This document shows, piece by piece, positions 8,738 through 20,577 of a stretch of 64,000 nt of DNA. The notes beneath the pieces are model-generated. The model made no database searches. It was not told the DNA's origin and saw nothing but the letters and a program-made list of their open reading frames with translations. Every line of letters starts with the position of its first letter. The first letter of the stretch is position 1. The translations under genes were made by a program, and so were the position numbers. Origin of the DNA: Marsupella aquatica (lineage: Eukaryota; Marchantiophyta); contig OZ316894.1 in assembly GCA_973895155.1 (NCBI GenBank), positions 4,402,001 through 4,466,000 on the forward strand, in the 5' to 3' direction.

Positions 8738-11700
8738 AATGTGCGGCCTAGTCAAGATATGTTGCCAAGGAGGTTGAGAGCTACATATCAAGAAATGGGC
8801 TTGCCACAAGACGGGGAAACATCATCAGCAGATTCCTCATCAAGTGACAATGATAATGACAGTCCAGATGAAGGGGCACCTCGGACAAATTATGAGGTCA
8901 TGCAAGACCAAGAGTCAGCCATGGATGACTTCATGACAGATTGGTTTGGTGTAGACATTGGTGGTGAAGGAGGTGTCCCACCCAATGAAGGAGACCCTCC
9001 ACCAAATGTTGCACATGATCCAAGGCCTCAACGTACACCTGAAGGACAAAAACAATGGGAAGAAGCTGAGGCACATGCTAGAACACCTATTTATGGGGGT
9101 GCTCATTTGAATAGACTATCTGCCATCTTGGCATTGATGAATCTTCAGGCAAAACACAAGGCAAGCAATGCGCTACTATCGGATTTGTTTGCAATTTGCC
9201 ATGATCTCTTGTTACCTAGTGAAAATGTGTTGCCAGGAACTTGGAAGGAGGCAAAGAGGGTTCTATCATCCATTGGCATGGAATACCATATCATTCATGC
9301 TTGTGTGAATGATTGCATTCTCTATCATGAGACCAATGCCAGCGCAACTAAGTGTCCAATTTGTCAAGAGCCTCGATATGAAACCAACATGTTGACCTCA
9401 AAGGTGCCTAGAAAAGCTGTTCGTTGGTTTCCTATTATTCCTCGATTGTTGCACATGTACCGATGTTCTGACTTGGCAGAATTGATGGTATGGCATAAGA
9501 CACATCGATCAGAGGCCGGTGTCATGCGGTTGCCAGTTGATTCCCCTGCTCACAAGCATGTGGAGTCACAATGGCCAGAATTTTCACGTGACCCTCGTCA
9601 TGTGAGGTTGGGGTTGGCATCAGATGGGGTAAGCCCACACTCCCTTGGAGGGAAAGGGCGCCCTACTTCAGTTTGGCCGGTGGTTGTTATGAATTACAAC
9701 CTTCCCCCATGGTTGTCCATGAAAAAGGGATTCTTATTGCTATCATTGATTATCCCAGGTCCATCTAAGGTAAAAAACATGGACACCTACTTGGCGCTCT
9801 TGGTTGGGGAACTCCATAAATTATGGGGGGGTGTATGGGCATATGATGGTCGGACAACTACAGGAGGGTTACCACGTGTCTTCCAATTGAAGGGAATCAT
9901 TATGTGGACCATGCATGACTATCCAGGTGAGTGGTATGGATTTGTATTTTTTTCATGTATTGGAGATCAAGTTTGTTTGGAAGGAAGTCCCTCTTTAATT
10001 CTATGTACATGAACTTTTCAATTCCTTTGACTCTAATTGAGAATGTTATTTTGTGAGCAGGGTTTGGGTTTGTTTCTGGGTTCCAAACTCAAGGGTACAA
10101 GGCATGCTCCACTTGTGGTCCAAGCCTTCACGATATGGCCAAGTACTCAAAATGGTTGCACAAGATAATCTACCTTGGTCATACCAAGTTTCTTCCACTT
10201 GGGCATCACATGAGGTCTGACCCCCTTTTGTTTTCAGACTTTGACATGATCAATGGTGATGAGCGTGAGATACCTGACCGCACAACATTTTCGTATTGGA
10301 AATCCATAGCTGATAGGGTGGCAGACCCTGAAGATGCCATGGGATTTGATGGTAGTGGATTGACAAGGTGGGGTATACTGGCCACTTTGCCCTATTGGCC
10401 TGAGTTGAAGATTCATCACTTGTTAGACCCCATGCATATAGAGGGAAATGTTGGGAAGGCTTTGATCAAGCACTTTTATGGGGAAAAGAACATTAATTTT
10501 AGGGAGGCATGCCAGGATCTAGAACGACATCCAGATGTATGGATAACAGTTGATGAATCCACAGGGATGGAACATCGTCCTTCAGCTCCATGGGTTTTGA
10601 GTGTTGGTGAAAGAAGAGAGTTTCGACAACGCATAGGGCAAATGCGGTTTCCTACAGGCTATGGTGCCAATCTACGTAAGGCTTTTGGGATGGAGGACAG
10701 TCATAAATGGCCAATGTATCTCAAGACACATGACTATCATCGTTTACTACAACATATACTTCCTGTGGCAATCATAGGTTTGGGGAGTGAAGAAGTGCAA
10801 GACGCCCTTTGGTCACTGGGCACTTTGTTGAGATGGATATGCTCAAAGGAAATATATGAAGAAGAGATACCACGGATGGAGGTATTGGCAGCAGAGGTGG
10901 TATGCAAGTTGGAGAAGGCCCTCCCTCCTTCCTTCTTTGATTGCCAGGTGCATCTTCTCGTTCATCTTGTGAGGGAGGTTGCCATTGCCGGTCCGGTGCA
11001 TTGTAGGTGGATGTATTGGCTGGAAAGGTATATGGCCGTGTTAAAGGCTTATGTACGGAACCGTGCACGAGTGGAGGGGAGCATGGCAACTGGATACTTG
11101 GCAGCTGAGAGTATGTTTTATTGTAGTAACATCTTAGCTACCATTGATCCTAGTTTTCCACGCACTTGGATGGAAGAGAGGGAAGTGGAGGAGGACCGTT
11201 TAACAGGTGCAAAAAAAACACGCTTACTAACCGCAGTGGAGTTGACACAGGTTAGTACTTTCATGTTGAGTAACAGCAATGTGATGGAAGATTGGAGAGA
11301 GTTTTATGAGGATGCAAAGAGGGAGAGTCGTCGCCCAAGGATCTTTCCAAAGTTCCTTGAGTATATGAAGGAGAAAGTACTTCAGTTGGATGCTATGGTG
11401 GCCCAAGGTGAGAATGTATCACATTTTCTAGATATGACTCCTGAGGTTCGAACAATTGTTCATGGTCCTTTAAGACTTGTTCAAACCAGAACAGCAATGT
11501 GGACACAAGGGAGGCATTTCAGGATTTCTGACCTTGATGAGAAGAGGGGAAGAACTTTTGATTGTGGAGTTCAAGGGCAGTTCATGCAAGATTCACAAAG
11601 TAGCCGTCATGACACTAATGTGATCAGAGATGTGGTGCCTCACTATGGGAAGATTGAGGAGATCTTGATCATATCCTATGATGCCGATTCCAAATTTGAA

Positions 11701-12006
11701 GAGTATGTCTTCAAGTGTAAGTGGTTCAAAATTCACCTGGTTGGTGATAATCGCACGGTACTTCTTGATGAGTGTGGGTTTACTCGACTGAAGACATCAG
11801 CAACTAGCTTTCAACCATCTCATTGGCAAACATCTGAACCATTTACATTCCCAAGTCACCTTGAGCAGTGTTTCTATATTCCGTACCCACCAGACCTAGA
11901 GTGGTCAGTTGTTATACCGTATGTGCCACGGTCCCGTTCCATTATCTCGGAAAAACCTGACGTTATTATTGTGTCAAATGGAGGCGAGGATGAGGACCAG
12001 GTTTGA
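8738..12006 (+). CDS. TNP2-type CACTA transposase of EnSpm-2, intact, two exons
   Basis: Exons 8738-9926 and 10061-12006, with a GT-AG intron (9927-10060) between GLY codon halves, give about 1,044 residues with no internal stop. The exon begins after CTATAG in phase 0 (N-V-R-P-S-Q). If no upstream exon is used, the first in-frame ATG is 8759. Domains: acidic N-terminus; core with HACVNDCILYH, DPRHVRLGLASDGVSPH, GIIMWTMHDYPG, IYLGHTKFLPLGHH; the hallmark HHLLDPMHIEGNVGKAL (about 10414-10465); DUF4218-type EVAIAGPVHCRWMYWLERYM (about 10970-11035); DUF4216-type PHYGKIEEIL and YVFKCKWFK (about 11640-11740), ending ...EDEDQV. It would cut and paste the element and related defective copies. The length and order match TNP2 proteins of plants and other eukaryotes. 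Confidence 0.92.
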
Positions 12007-12349
12007 TGCACTAGTAGTAAAACTTGTTGTGGGCCCAGAATTTGACCCTAAACTAACTATCATGGTTTTATTTATATTAACATATTACTTTTCTTCTTTT
12101 GTTTTACAAACACTTAATTGAACTTTGAAATTTCATCTCACTGTTATATATGCAACCTTAGCCGTTTCCAAAGCTATCCTCATGCATGCCACCTTTTTGA
12201 AAACCCTAGCTGTAACCTAAACACATGCATTCTCCATCTTGTAAAGAAACTCTCTCAAACATTTCCATTCTACAAAATTTTCAAACAACTCTCTTTGCAA
12301 AACATTTTCAAGCTTGTCAAGAAGCAACTTCTGAACACTTTGTGAATAA

Positions 12350-12761
12350 CACACCATCGGTAATTGTGATGCCAATGTGTTCTCAACTTTGCAAATCAAC
12401 TGGATTCGGTAACTTGCGACTATTTATGCTTCACAATATTGTGCGAAGCTAATAGGTTCACAATATATATTTGAGTACATTATTATCGCTAAATTATGAA
12501 ACAAAAGAGATCCAAATGCAGTCGCGATGGTTGCGGATCCACAAATACTTTGTGAGACGAATAGTATCTGAAAGAGTTGCGAATTCAATCCGATCTCAAA
12601 CAAATTGCGAGGTATTTAGCTTCGCAACACCATGTTGCGAACCTGTGAGCATGGTTTATTGTGATGCGTGTTTGATCACAAAATATCTGAAGTCGATGAC
12701 ATCGCAAGACCATCCCGGCATAAAAAAAAAGCTTCGCAAAAGGGGCCAATATGTAGTAGTG
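12350..12761. repeat. Right subterminal region and terminal repeat of EnSpm-2
   Basis: About eight to ten TTGCGA or TTCGCA motifs (for example near 12411, 12576, 12603, 12622, 12635 and 12731) lie in the last 400 bp, and the terminal repeat occupies 12731-12761. The motif differs from the TATCGGA of EnSpm-1, although the extreme ends are alike, so the two elements probably use binding proteins of different specificity (inference). The bases after 12761 are TTT. Confidence 0.65.
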
Positions 12762-15488
12762 TTTGCAGGGCACAAATTTTTTAAAAATCTGGTCAAAGGT
12801 AAGTAATACAGCCATGACCATGAACAATAATTTCATGATTGTGGCATCCTATAGTGTTGCTTAATATTTTTGCTTGAATGAGGATACATTTGGTCAATAA
12901 ATTGGGATTCTGAGTAGACGTAGCTAGCCATGACAAAGGTGAACTGTGTATTTTAGGAGTTGGTGTAAGGCATGTCTGGTTGTTGGTGTGTGGTATACAG
13001 TGTTGTATTTTCTCTCAACAAGTGGGGCTAATCACCAGATCTGATGGTCCTCCGTTAGTAGTAAATTGAGGAGATAAAAATCCAGTGTTAGAAATAAGAA
13101 ATAGGGTGAATTACATAAAATTTTGTGATATTTAATATTTAATATTTCCAAAGGTAGACAGTGAAGAAAAGAACGGATTTATTTTGCTAATCCCACAAAT
13201 TGGTGGGCAAATTGGGTCTAGGAGATTATAAGATCAATTAACCATAATTTTTTAATATATTTTATTTGTTGCAAACCTGAATGAGCAAAAATGATGCTCT
13301 CAGGAATAAACCCTTTGCCTTCTTACAAAGAGTTACACACCTGGCTAGTTAATAAGCAGGGGCTAAACGATTCATATAAATATTCATTTGATAATAAAAT
13401 TTGTTAGCTACGTCAATGTGAATTATTTTACTTGCGATTCATTTTTTTGCATTTGTTTCATTCCAGCCTCGATATTCAAGAAGCGACTATAACATGGCTG
13501 AGTAAGTATGATGAAAGTTACTCTTGGGCAATCGTGACTGAAGATATCAACATCTCAGTTCAAAATTTAAAATTCAAATTGATCAGCCCAAAACTTCGGA
13601 GTCGCACAGAGCGGGATTGGTTTACAGTGTTTCCAGTTTTCCTAACCTCGCGTCGTCCCCCTTTTTGTTTCATTATTTGAAGCGCGCGAACAGCATTTTT
13701 GAGTGGATCGAGCCAAGAGATTGGAGACCTGAGCTCGTTTAGGAGAGAGGATTGCTTACTTGGAGACGAGTATTTCCAAGCAACAATCAAAGTCCGCGAT
13801 GGATTGAAAGCTCGTGAGGTTGTAAGCAGGAGCTGCAATTCATTGAAGTAAAGGCTCTGTCAGTTGCTTCGAGCTTGAATGTGTTGTTTTCCAGAAGTGG
13901 ATGTGGTCTTTTGATTTGGAGGAGAGAAGAAGCGATTCATCAGCAGCGAACATGTTGCAGAATTCTGATTTTGATTAGAGCTCGACTGTGGGTGGAGATC
14001 TAGAATAGCCAAGAATCGAAAGGAGGCAATCCTTCCAAAGTGGATATCATTTGATGATTTGGAGGAGAGAAGAAGTGATCCATCAGCAAAGAACGTGTTT
14101 CAGAGTTATAGAATTGTAATCTATTTTGTTTGAGAGCTCGACTCTGGGCGGAGATCTAGAATTGACTAGAATCAAGATGATCGAGTAACGACAATCAAAG
14201 TCCGACATGGATCAGAAACCTACGAGGTTGTAATCAGGAGCTGCAATTGATTGAAGTGACAGACGGGTCTGTCAATTGTTTTATAGCTTGTTCCGTTTCC
14301 ATAAGTGGATGTGTTCTGGTGATTTCGCGGAGAGAAGAAGCAAGCCGTCGGCAAAGAACGTGTTTCAGAGAGACAAAATTGTGATGTATTTTGTTTGAGA
14401 GCTCGACTGTGGGTGGAGATCTAGAACAACCAAGCAATTTATCACAATCTACTTCAGGTCAGTTTGTATATTACTCTTTGAATGTTGTTGTTTTTCTACT
14501 CGAAGTTGTTTGTAGAACAAATAAGACAAGGAGTTATCCACTATCATCCTTAACAACGTTGAATAGGAGGTAGAAAACAGTCAATGGAGGCTTCAAATAA
14601 CCAAACATTTCAAGAAATCTAAGAGTATCTGGATAAATTTTATTGTTTCAACCAGAATATTTAAAGCTTTTGACTTTATGACTCTCAAAATCTCTAGTAC
14701 AGAACAATGAAGGACGGAATTGGAATAATATTCCTCAAGCCTTCATTTGATGTATCTTTGTGAGAAACCGTAAAAGAGGATCTGATCATTATTTAGGAGG
14801 GAATAGTTCAATCGTATAATGGCACTCTTGCCCATTATTAGATCCACCCAAAATGATGACCTTGAGTCAAAAGACAAGATGATCTCTAATTAAGGAAAAT
14901 AAGAGTTTGGACTCTAGAGTAAATGTCCTTCATCCTTTATATTATGCTAAAATTATGGACAGGTGTCAATTTATTCTCAAATTCAGTTCATTTGGACTGG
15001 TTTTCAATCCTTGACTTACAGATTTAGGTTTTTGGCGAAACACCGTTCCGTGCAACACATCCACCCTTATATAGACTATTGTTCACTAGTTGAAATCACG
15101 TTAAGCATGACCTGAGTATGTTTTTTGTAGAACATTGTTCCGTGAATTGGATTCTCGATGCTTTGATGACCCATAATAATATAATCCATTTATTCCATTA
15201 AGATAATCCATTTAATTTACTTTTGGGGAAACGGTGTTCCGTCATCAAAAAGTTTCTATGGATGATCCATAAGTTAGTATGATACATCACTAGTTGAGTA
15301 CAAGATAATTATTCAATACTTAGCTTAGATATGACAGATTGCCGTTTGGAGGAAGACCATTATGGAATATGATTAACTAAGAATGTTTATGTTCGAGTAT
15401 TTGTTTATGTTTAGTAATTATGTAAATAAGTTTATATCATTTTCCAATACATTTATGCAAATAATAATAGTCTTATATCTTAATTCAG
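12762..15488. other. Non-coding stretch upstream of the DUF7869 gene
   Basis: No convincing coding exon was seen. It is AT-rich from 12840 to 13500. It then contains an imperfect three-unit repeat (listed separately) and, around 15035-15250, three copies of an ACGGTGTTCCGT-like motif, one with its inner part inverted (AACACCGTTCCGTG near 15040, AACATTGTTCCGTG near 15131, AACGGTGTTCCGTC near 15230). It may hold 5' exons or untranslated leader of the DUF7869 unit, which starts without an ATG at a splice acceptor (15488). Confidence 0.4.
13780..14440 (+). repeat. Three imperfect tandem units upstream of the DUF7869 gene
   Basis: The phrase GAGCTCGACTGTGGGTGGAG, followed by ATCTAGAA, ends units at about 13978, 14132 and 14399. 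A preceding phrase GGAGAGAAGAAG with variable CATCAGCAAAGAACGTGTT occurs at about 13920, 14060 and 14330. The first and third units also share CAATCAAAGTCCG and GAGGTTGTAA-CAGGAGCTGCAATT. The middle unit is shorter, lacking that first half. The units carry stops in all frames as far as I checked. Confidence 0.8.
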
Positions 15489-18400
15489 GGTGGTTTCTTC
15501 AAAACATTGGATTGTGGTCGGAGAAGGGGTTGGACTGTGCATTGGAGCTTTGCTGGTTGCCAAAGGCGTAATTATCAGTGTTGATCCTTTGAGGACAGTT
15601 GAGAAGTTTGTTCTAGGGTCCAATCAAGTTCTTGTAAAGATTATCAAGGTTTTACCTAAAGACAATTCAGATTGTCAGATGGTATTCCATGAAGGGTCGT
15701 ATGTGCCTTGGGATAAATCTCAGCTACTACCTTTAGCATCAAGTGGTGGCCAAGTGAAGGAAGTGATCAAGTGCGTAGACGACAGCGATGATGATAATGG
15801 TCGAGCACAAGGTGGAGGAAACCTTGAAGACATTATAATTCAAAAGTGTAACTGGAAGGAATTGACAGTGAAGGTCCTTGATGAGGAGAATATCAATTTC
15901 TCAATAGCAATGGTTAGCACAATTAATCCAGAAGCAGTGCTACAAGGGACTCTGCTTGGTGACTCACACGTTGGAATCCTCATTATGGAATTTGTTGATG
16001 GTGCTAGGAGGGACCATTTGAGGTACAAAGACTGTCTTGTTCCCTGGCCAATCATAAGGTTAATTGCTCCTGGTGGGAGAAGTCTAGAGTACCATTTTTT
16101 GAAGCAAGGGTTAGATCTGAAAGACGCTTTGAGTCAAAAGAGATCCTATGTTACTAAAGTGAGATCCCAAAAAAAGCTTCGAATAGATGTCTCAAAAAGG
16201 GAGAAAGCACTTTCTGTGGAAGATATACTACACATTAGTACAAACAATTGTTGTAAGAGAAACTGTTGTCAATATTTTGATCGTGATTTGGCACTCATAA
16301 TTAGGGAGAGATATTTTAGGAAGACATTTCAACAACGGAAGGAGGAAGAAATACTTGCTATCCAAAATGCGCTCCACACTTCTGAAGGTGAAAGGTTATT
16401 GGGAATTGAAGGAGTCCCAATTTGTTTGGAGGCATGGAAGGTCTTGCATGGAAAGAAGAAGACCCAGTTTGATATTATGAAGAAACATGTGAAGATGGGC
16501 TTGAAGATCTCCGAGCATGGAAACCAAGGGAAGCAATGGATGTCAGAGAGAGTTTCTCAATCTTTGATGTCTATGAAAATGATCATTGATGAAAGCGCAG
16601 ACAATCATTTAGCGAAGCTCAGAACATTGGATGATAACACTCGTGTTGGTCTGCGGGAGTTGCCAACAAGCCTTACATGGGAGAATATGAGGGATAAAGT
16701 CAATGATATTAACATTAAACTTTGCCTTGGTCTCATTTCTCAACCGACAATGAGCTTTCTTCACCAAAAGTACTTCAAAGAAGTTTTGATTCACAAGAAG
16801 GGAAATAACTTTTCAAAATGCAATACTTGCAGTGAGTTGCAACAACGGAGAGCCCGTCTTTCCGGAGGAAAGGAGGAGTTAGAGATTTTTAGACAGGATG
16901 AGAAGGCACATCATGAAGATCACACTCAAGGGAGGCTCTTATATCATGCTTGGAGGTCGCACTCAATTGCCCATCCAAAGGAGTCAATATGCATAATTCA
17001 TGATAAAATGGATCATTGTAAGACAGCCCTCCCCAAAATGCCATGGTTTCCAAAAGATTGTGATGGCGCGATACGATTCCCAATCACTGTCACTGGAATT
17101 TTGACACATGGTCATGGCCCAAAAGCTGTAGCCCAGTATAATCTTGCTTGTTGAGCACCAGATTCAAATGCAAGTATTGGCTCAATCGACTCTATCCTTA
17201 GGATGCTGGAAAATCCGGAACCCATGATGAATTCTCTTTTGGAGGGACATGACTCAACAAATGTCTTCAACAATCTTTTATGGGGAAGAAAAGATGTTCT
17301 TGAAGAAGATGTACGTAAAGCATTTATGGAGGACACAAGTTTTATTGCTGATCAAGGTGCCTATTTTCCACAAAATAAGTTGATTTGAACAATTAATTAT
17401 GTGTTTAATTTTATGTTTTGCGATATTTTGGAATGAATGCTACTTTTGGTTCTTTCACAGGTTCTGAAATGGTGCCATTTTTTAATATGCAGCAAAGTCC
17501 TGATCAAGGCCAAAACATGATTGCTTTAGACCTCTCCCACGGACGCTGAAACTACAACTTGACAATGCTCCTAGTGATAACAAGAACAAATTTGTTATGG
17601 GATATTTATCACTCTTAACAGCAAGGAAGGTTTTTGAGGAGATTCAGCTTGGCTTCCTTATGGTAGGACACACTCATGAAGATGTTGATGCAATGTTTGG
17701 GAATTTCTCCGAATCTTTAATGCATAATCCAACTTGGACATTGCCTGATCTGATGAGCTTGTTCATGAAAGCAAGAACGCCTAGTCCCGTTCCACATTTT
17801 GTACAAGAGGTACCAGACTTCAAAGGATATGTTGAGCCTTTTCTATTAAGGGGTCCAGATACATTGGTGGGGCATGGAAAACCCCGTCTATTCCGATTCT
17901 ATGTTCGAGATGATGGGATGCCAAGTTTTAAGTACAAGTTGAAGTCAAACGATGATGTGCCTTGGCTACCCAATGAAGGTATTGAAATGTGGTCGTGGGG
18001 ACAAGATGGATGTCCAAACCTTCCAAATGGAATACCAAAGAGACTACCGATGACAGAGATTAGCATGTTGGCTGATGTGCGTCAAGGGATAAAAAAGCAT
18101 TTGAAGTTCTTTCAATTGATTGGGGACAGAAGTGAGACAGAAGAATTAAAAGAGTCGTGGGATGATCTCATTCAATATTGGAAGACTGTTCTAGCCACAT
18201 TAGAAACAGAGGTTGTGCAATATCGACTTGAAGATGGGGAAGACTTAAAGGCCGAATTTTGGCCAAGAACAAAGTGGAGGGACAATGTTCCCATCACTTT
18301 TTGCAATGTTGCATGTGAGTTGGATGAAAGGGAAGAATTTGTTGGACCTGTGAAGAATAGGCCTCGTGAAGCCTTTCAGCCAAGAGTAGATATTGTGAAG

Positions 18401-18799
18401 GGTCATTTTATCTTGCAACGACCAGCAATAGAGGATGAACATAATTACCTGGTTCATTTGGGAAGAGTGGTGAGTGACGTGGAAGAAGGAGACCTCAATG
18501 TTGAGAACAAGCTTGAACATGTGTGTTTAGTTGAGTGGTTTCGGCCACATATGGGCAAGAGTGAAGTTGGAAAAAGAGAAAGATGGAAACATTGTTGGAT
18601 TAAGAAATGGGATCGTGACAACCAAGGATATCCCGAGCCACAAAGAATAAGTGTCAACAGTATATTATGGTGCTACAAGGCACGAAACACCAACTTGACT
18701 ACTTTGGTTTCAATCCCAAAAGCAGTTGTCGTTACAGCACAAGACAATCTTGATAGATGTATTGATGTAGACAAGGCTAGTATGGGTGGCCAAGTATGA
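15489..18799 (+). pseudogene. DUF7869-type transposase-like gene, broken by a TGA and a frameshift
   Basis: The frame opens at a splice acceptor (TTCAG at 15488). Two similar N-terminal modules (GSYVPWDKSQLLPL and CLVPWPIIRLIAPGG) are followed by CCKRNCCQYF, VPICLEAWKVLHG, a CNTCSELQQ zinc-ribbon-like pair, ICIIHDKMDHCKTALPKMPW (first acidic site of the RNase-H-like core), QLDNAPSDNKNK and QLGFLMVGHTHEDVDAMF (second region), then a C-terminal FRPHMGK/CWIKKWD segment. This order is that of the DUF7869 family, found in plants and animals and thought to derive from DNA transposons. Lesions: TGA at 17152-17154, and a one-base frameshift near 17547, between LSHGR and LKLQLDN. An intron (about 17357-17460) is likely. 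Terminal repeats were not found, so the element borders are open. Confidence 0.75.
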
Positions 18800-20014
18800 T
18801 GACCCAGTTTAAGTAGTAGTCATGATTACTTAGTGTACCTTGCAACTCTGAGGCAAGGGAGTATTACATAGGGCCCTGGCCCATTTTGCCATTCAAGAAA
18901 GACTCCAATCATGACTTAAGAGTGACTTTTTTGAATGATTTATAATTATGTGTTTTAGTAGACACAAGTGACTGAAATTTGAAGTTTGTCAACTTCAATC
19001 ATGAAATATGGAATTAATTTACATGTTAAGTGCTTCTTAATATCAATATTAATATAAACAATTACTCATTAAAGATAATACTTGTATGAATACTATTTGT
19101 TAGCACATTTAGTCCAATATTTCAAATCAGTAAATGAGTGTACTACTCTTTCCCTTTCTCACAAGTTCAGATTTCTAATATGGAATAAGGATGTCTGATG
19201 GTCTTCAATGACAATCATGGTAAAAGGTGTGGTTGTGAGATGTTCTTATTATTTATATTTCAGAATGTAAATCATGAAATATAGATTTCTCAATGTCTAG
19301 GTGGAGTCTTGACTAAAGAATGGTTAGCAAACCACTTCTAAGTCATAATTAGTGAATATTTTATTAACTATATTTAGGGAATACTGGAATTTAATGAATA
19401 CCCTGGTTTTACTCAAATAGGTGTTTCATCTATAATTGTGGAACATTTCCTGAAAGGCTGAAACTCAAGTACTGTAGCTCACTTCTGGAGTGGAGAGCTT
19501 TGGTTCTAAATGGTTGAAAATCTTCTGGTAAAATATGTTTGCTAGAATCTTCTAGAGCAAACCACAGAATATCTTAGCTTGTATCACTTGCAAATAGTAT
19601 AAGCAAAACAATCAAGTTTGGTGATGCAAAGTGCTCAATAGAGGTCACAAAATAATCCTGGGCTGAAAAGAAGATGATGTCCCGCTTCCTTGGGCACTAA
19701 GAGTTGAGAAGTATTGGTACCCACTAAGTTAGCCAGGTTTGAAACGCAGGAAAACAGAAAAAATAGCTAGGGCCGTCTTATCATGAATTCTCTGTCCAAA
19801 CAACATAGTGGGAGGAGTTGTAAAAGTGGTAAAGAGAGCCTAACAGGGGTCACTGGATTTGTCAGCATGCAGCTCTATACAACTTTGTATCAGCTCCCCC
19901 CAAAAGGACTAAAGCAGCATATAAGTCAGATAATTATTTGCCAAATATTGAGAATGCTACAAGCATTGCTAGCTTATGACAGCCCAAAATGCGCCATATA
20001 TAGCCACCGCGGGT
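18800..20014. other. AT-rich non-coding stretch
   Basis: I saw no gene, repeat array or recognisable element here. The right end (20015-20019, ATAAA) is the left target-site duplication of the copia element that follows. Confidence 0.5.
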
Positions 20015-20019
20015 ATAAA

Positions 20020-20370
20020 TGTTGAGCATAGACGACATTTGTAATGGCAAGCCCATGAACCATCCAACGCACAATAGTCAACATAGAGAGATATGTGGTT
20101 CACCTCCACATGAGACTACGTCCACGGGTACACACAAGTCAGAGCTTTACTGCACTCTAGGCCGACCGGCCATACCAAGCATCCACATCGCAAGCTCTCC
20201 CTATCTCTCAACTAGCTCCGTAACAATGAGCCTAAGTTCCACTAGGGTCTGGCATCAGCCCTGGGTTAATACACAACAGCACTACCGCTAATATTAGCTA
20301 AGTCCTAACCCGAGTTAGACTAAGTTCTGTGATTAGTTCATGAGTCACAAGACTAGAGCAATATCTAACA
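20020..20370 (-). repeat. 3' LTR of copia-1
   Basis: About 351 bp; on the minus strand it begins TGTTAGATATTGCTCTAG and ends ATGTCGTCTATGCTCAACA. A purine-rich tract (GGGGGAGA-like on the minus strand) lies just before it. Its partner is at 32506-32848. Confidence 0.9.
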
Positions 20371-20577
20371 AACTCTCCCTTGACTCTTGTCTTGGGGACT
20401 AGACTAAATGCTACCATATGAAATCCTCAGTGGGAAGTTCTAGACAATCACCTAAACAGGTCTCCCCCTAAAAACCACAAGGGTTAACTAAGGGTTAACT
20501 AGAACTAAGCCGTACCCAAACTGGAATGAGTAATCCATATACAAATAGTCACACATTACTAAATAACTCTACTTGCA

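Larger units (their letters stand above)
7553..12761 (+). mobile_element. CACTA (En/Spm) DNA transposon, EnSpm-2, left part missing or displaced
   Basis: It carries the same gene series as EnSpm-1: cysteine/histidine module, SET-like ORF, and two-exon TNP2 transposase. The right end at 12761 begins, read inwards, CACTACTACATATTGG, preceded by a subterminal cluster of TTGCGA motifs. On the left, coding sequence of the N-terminal module starts directly at the right terminus of EnSpm-1, with no terminal repeat of its own. Two readings fit: EnSpm-1 inserted into the first coding exon of EnSpm-2, whose 5' part then lies beyond the window, or the two were joined by deletion. The transposase frame is fully open, so this is the younger or better preserved copy. 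Confidence 0.75.
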
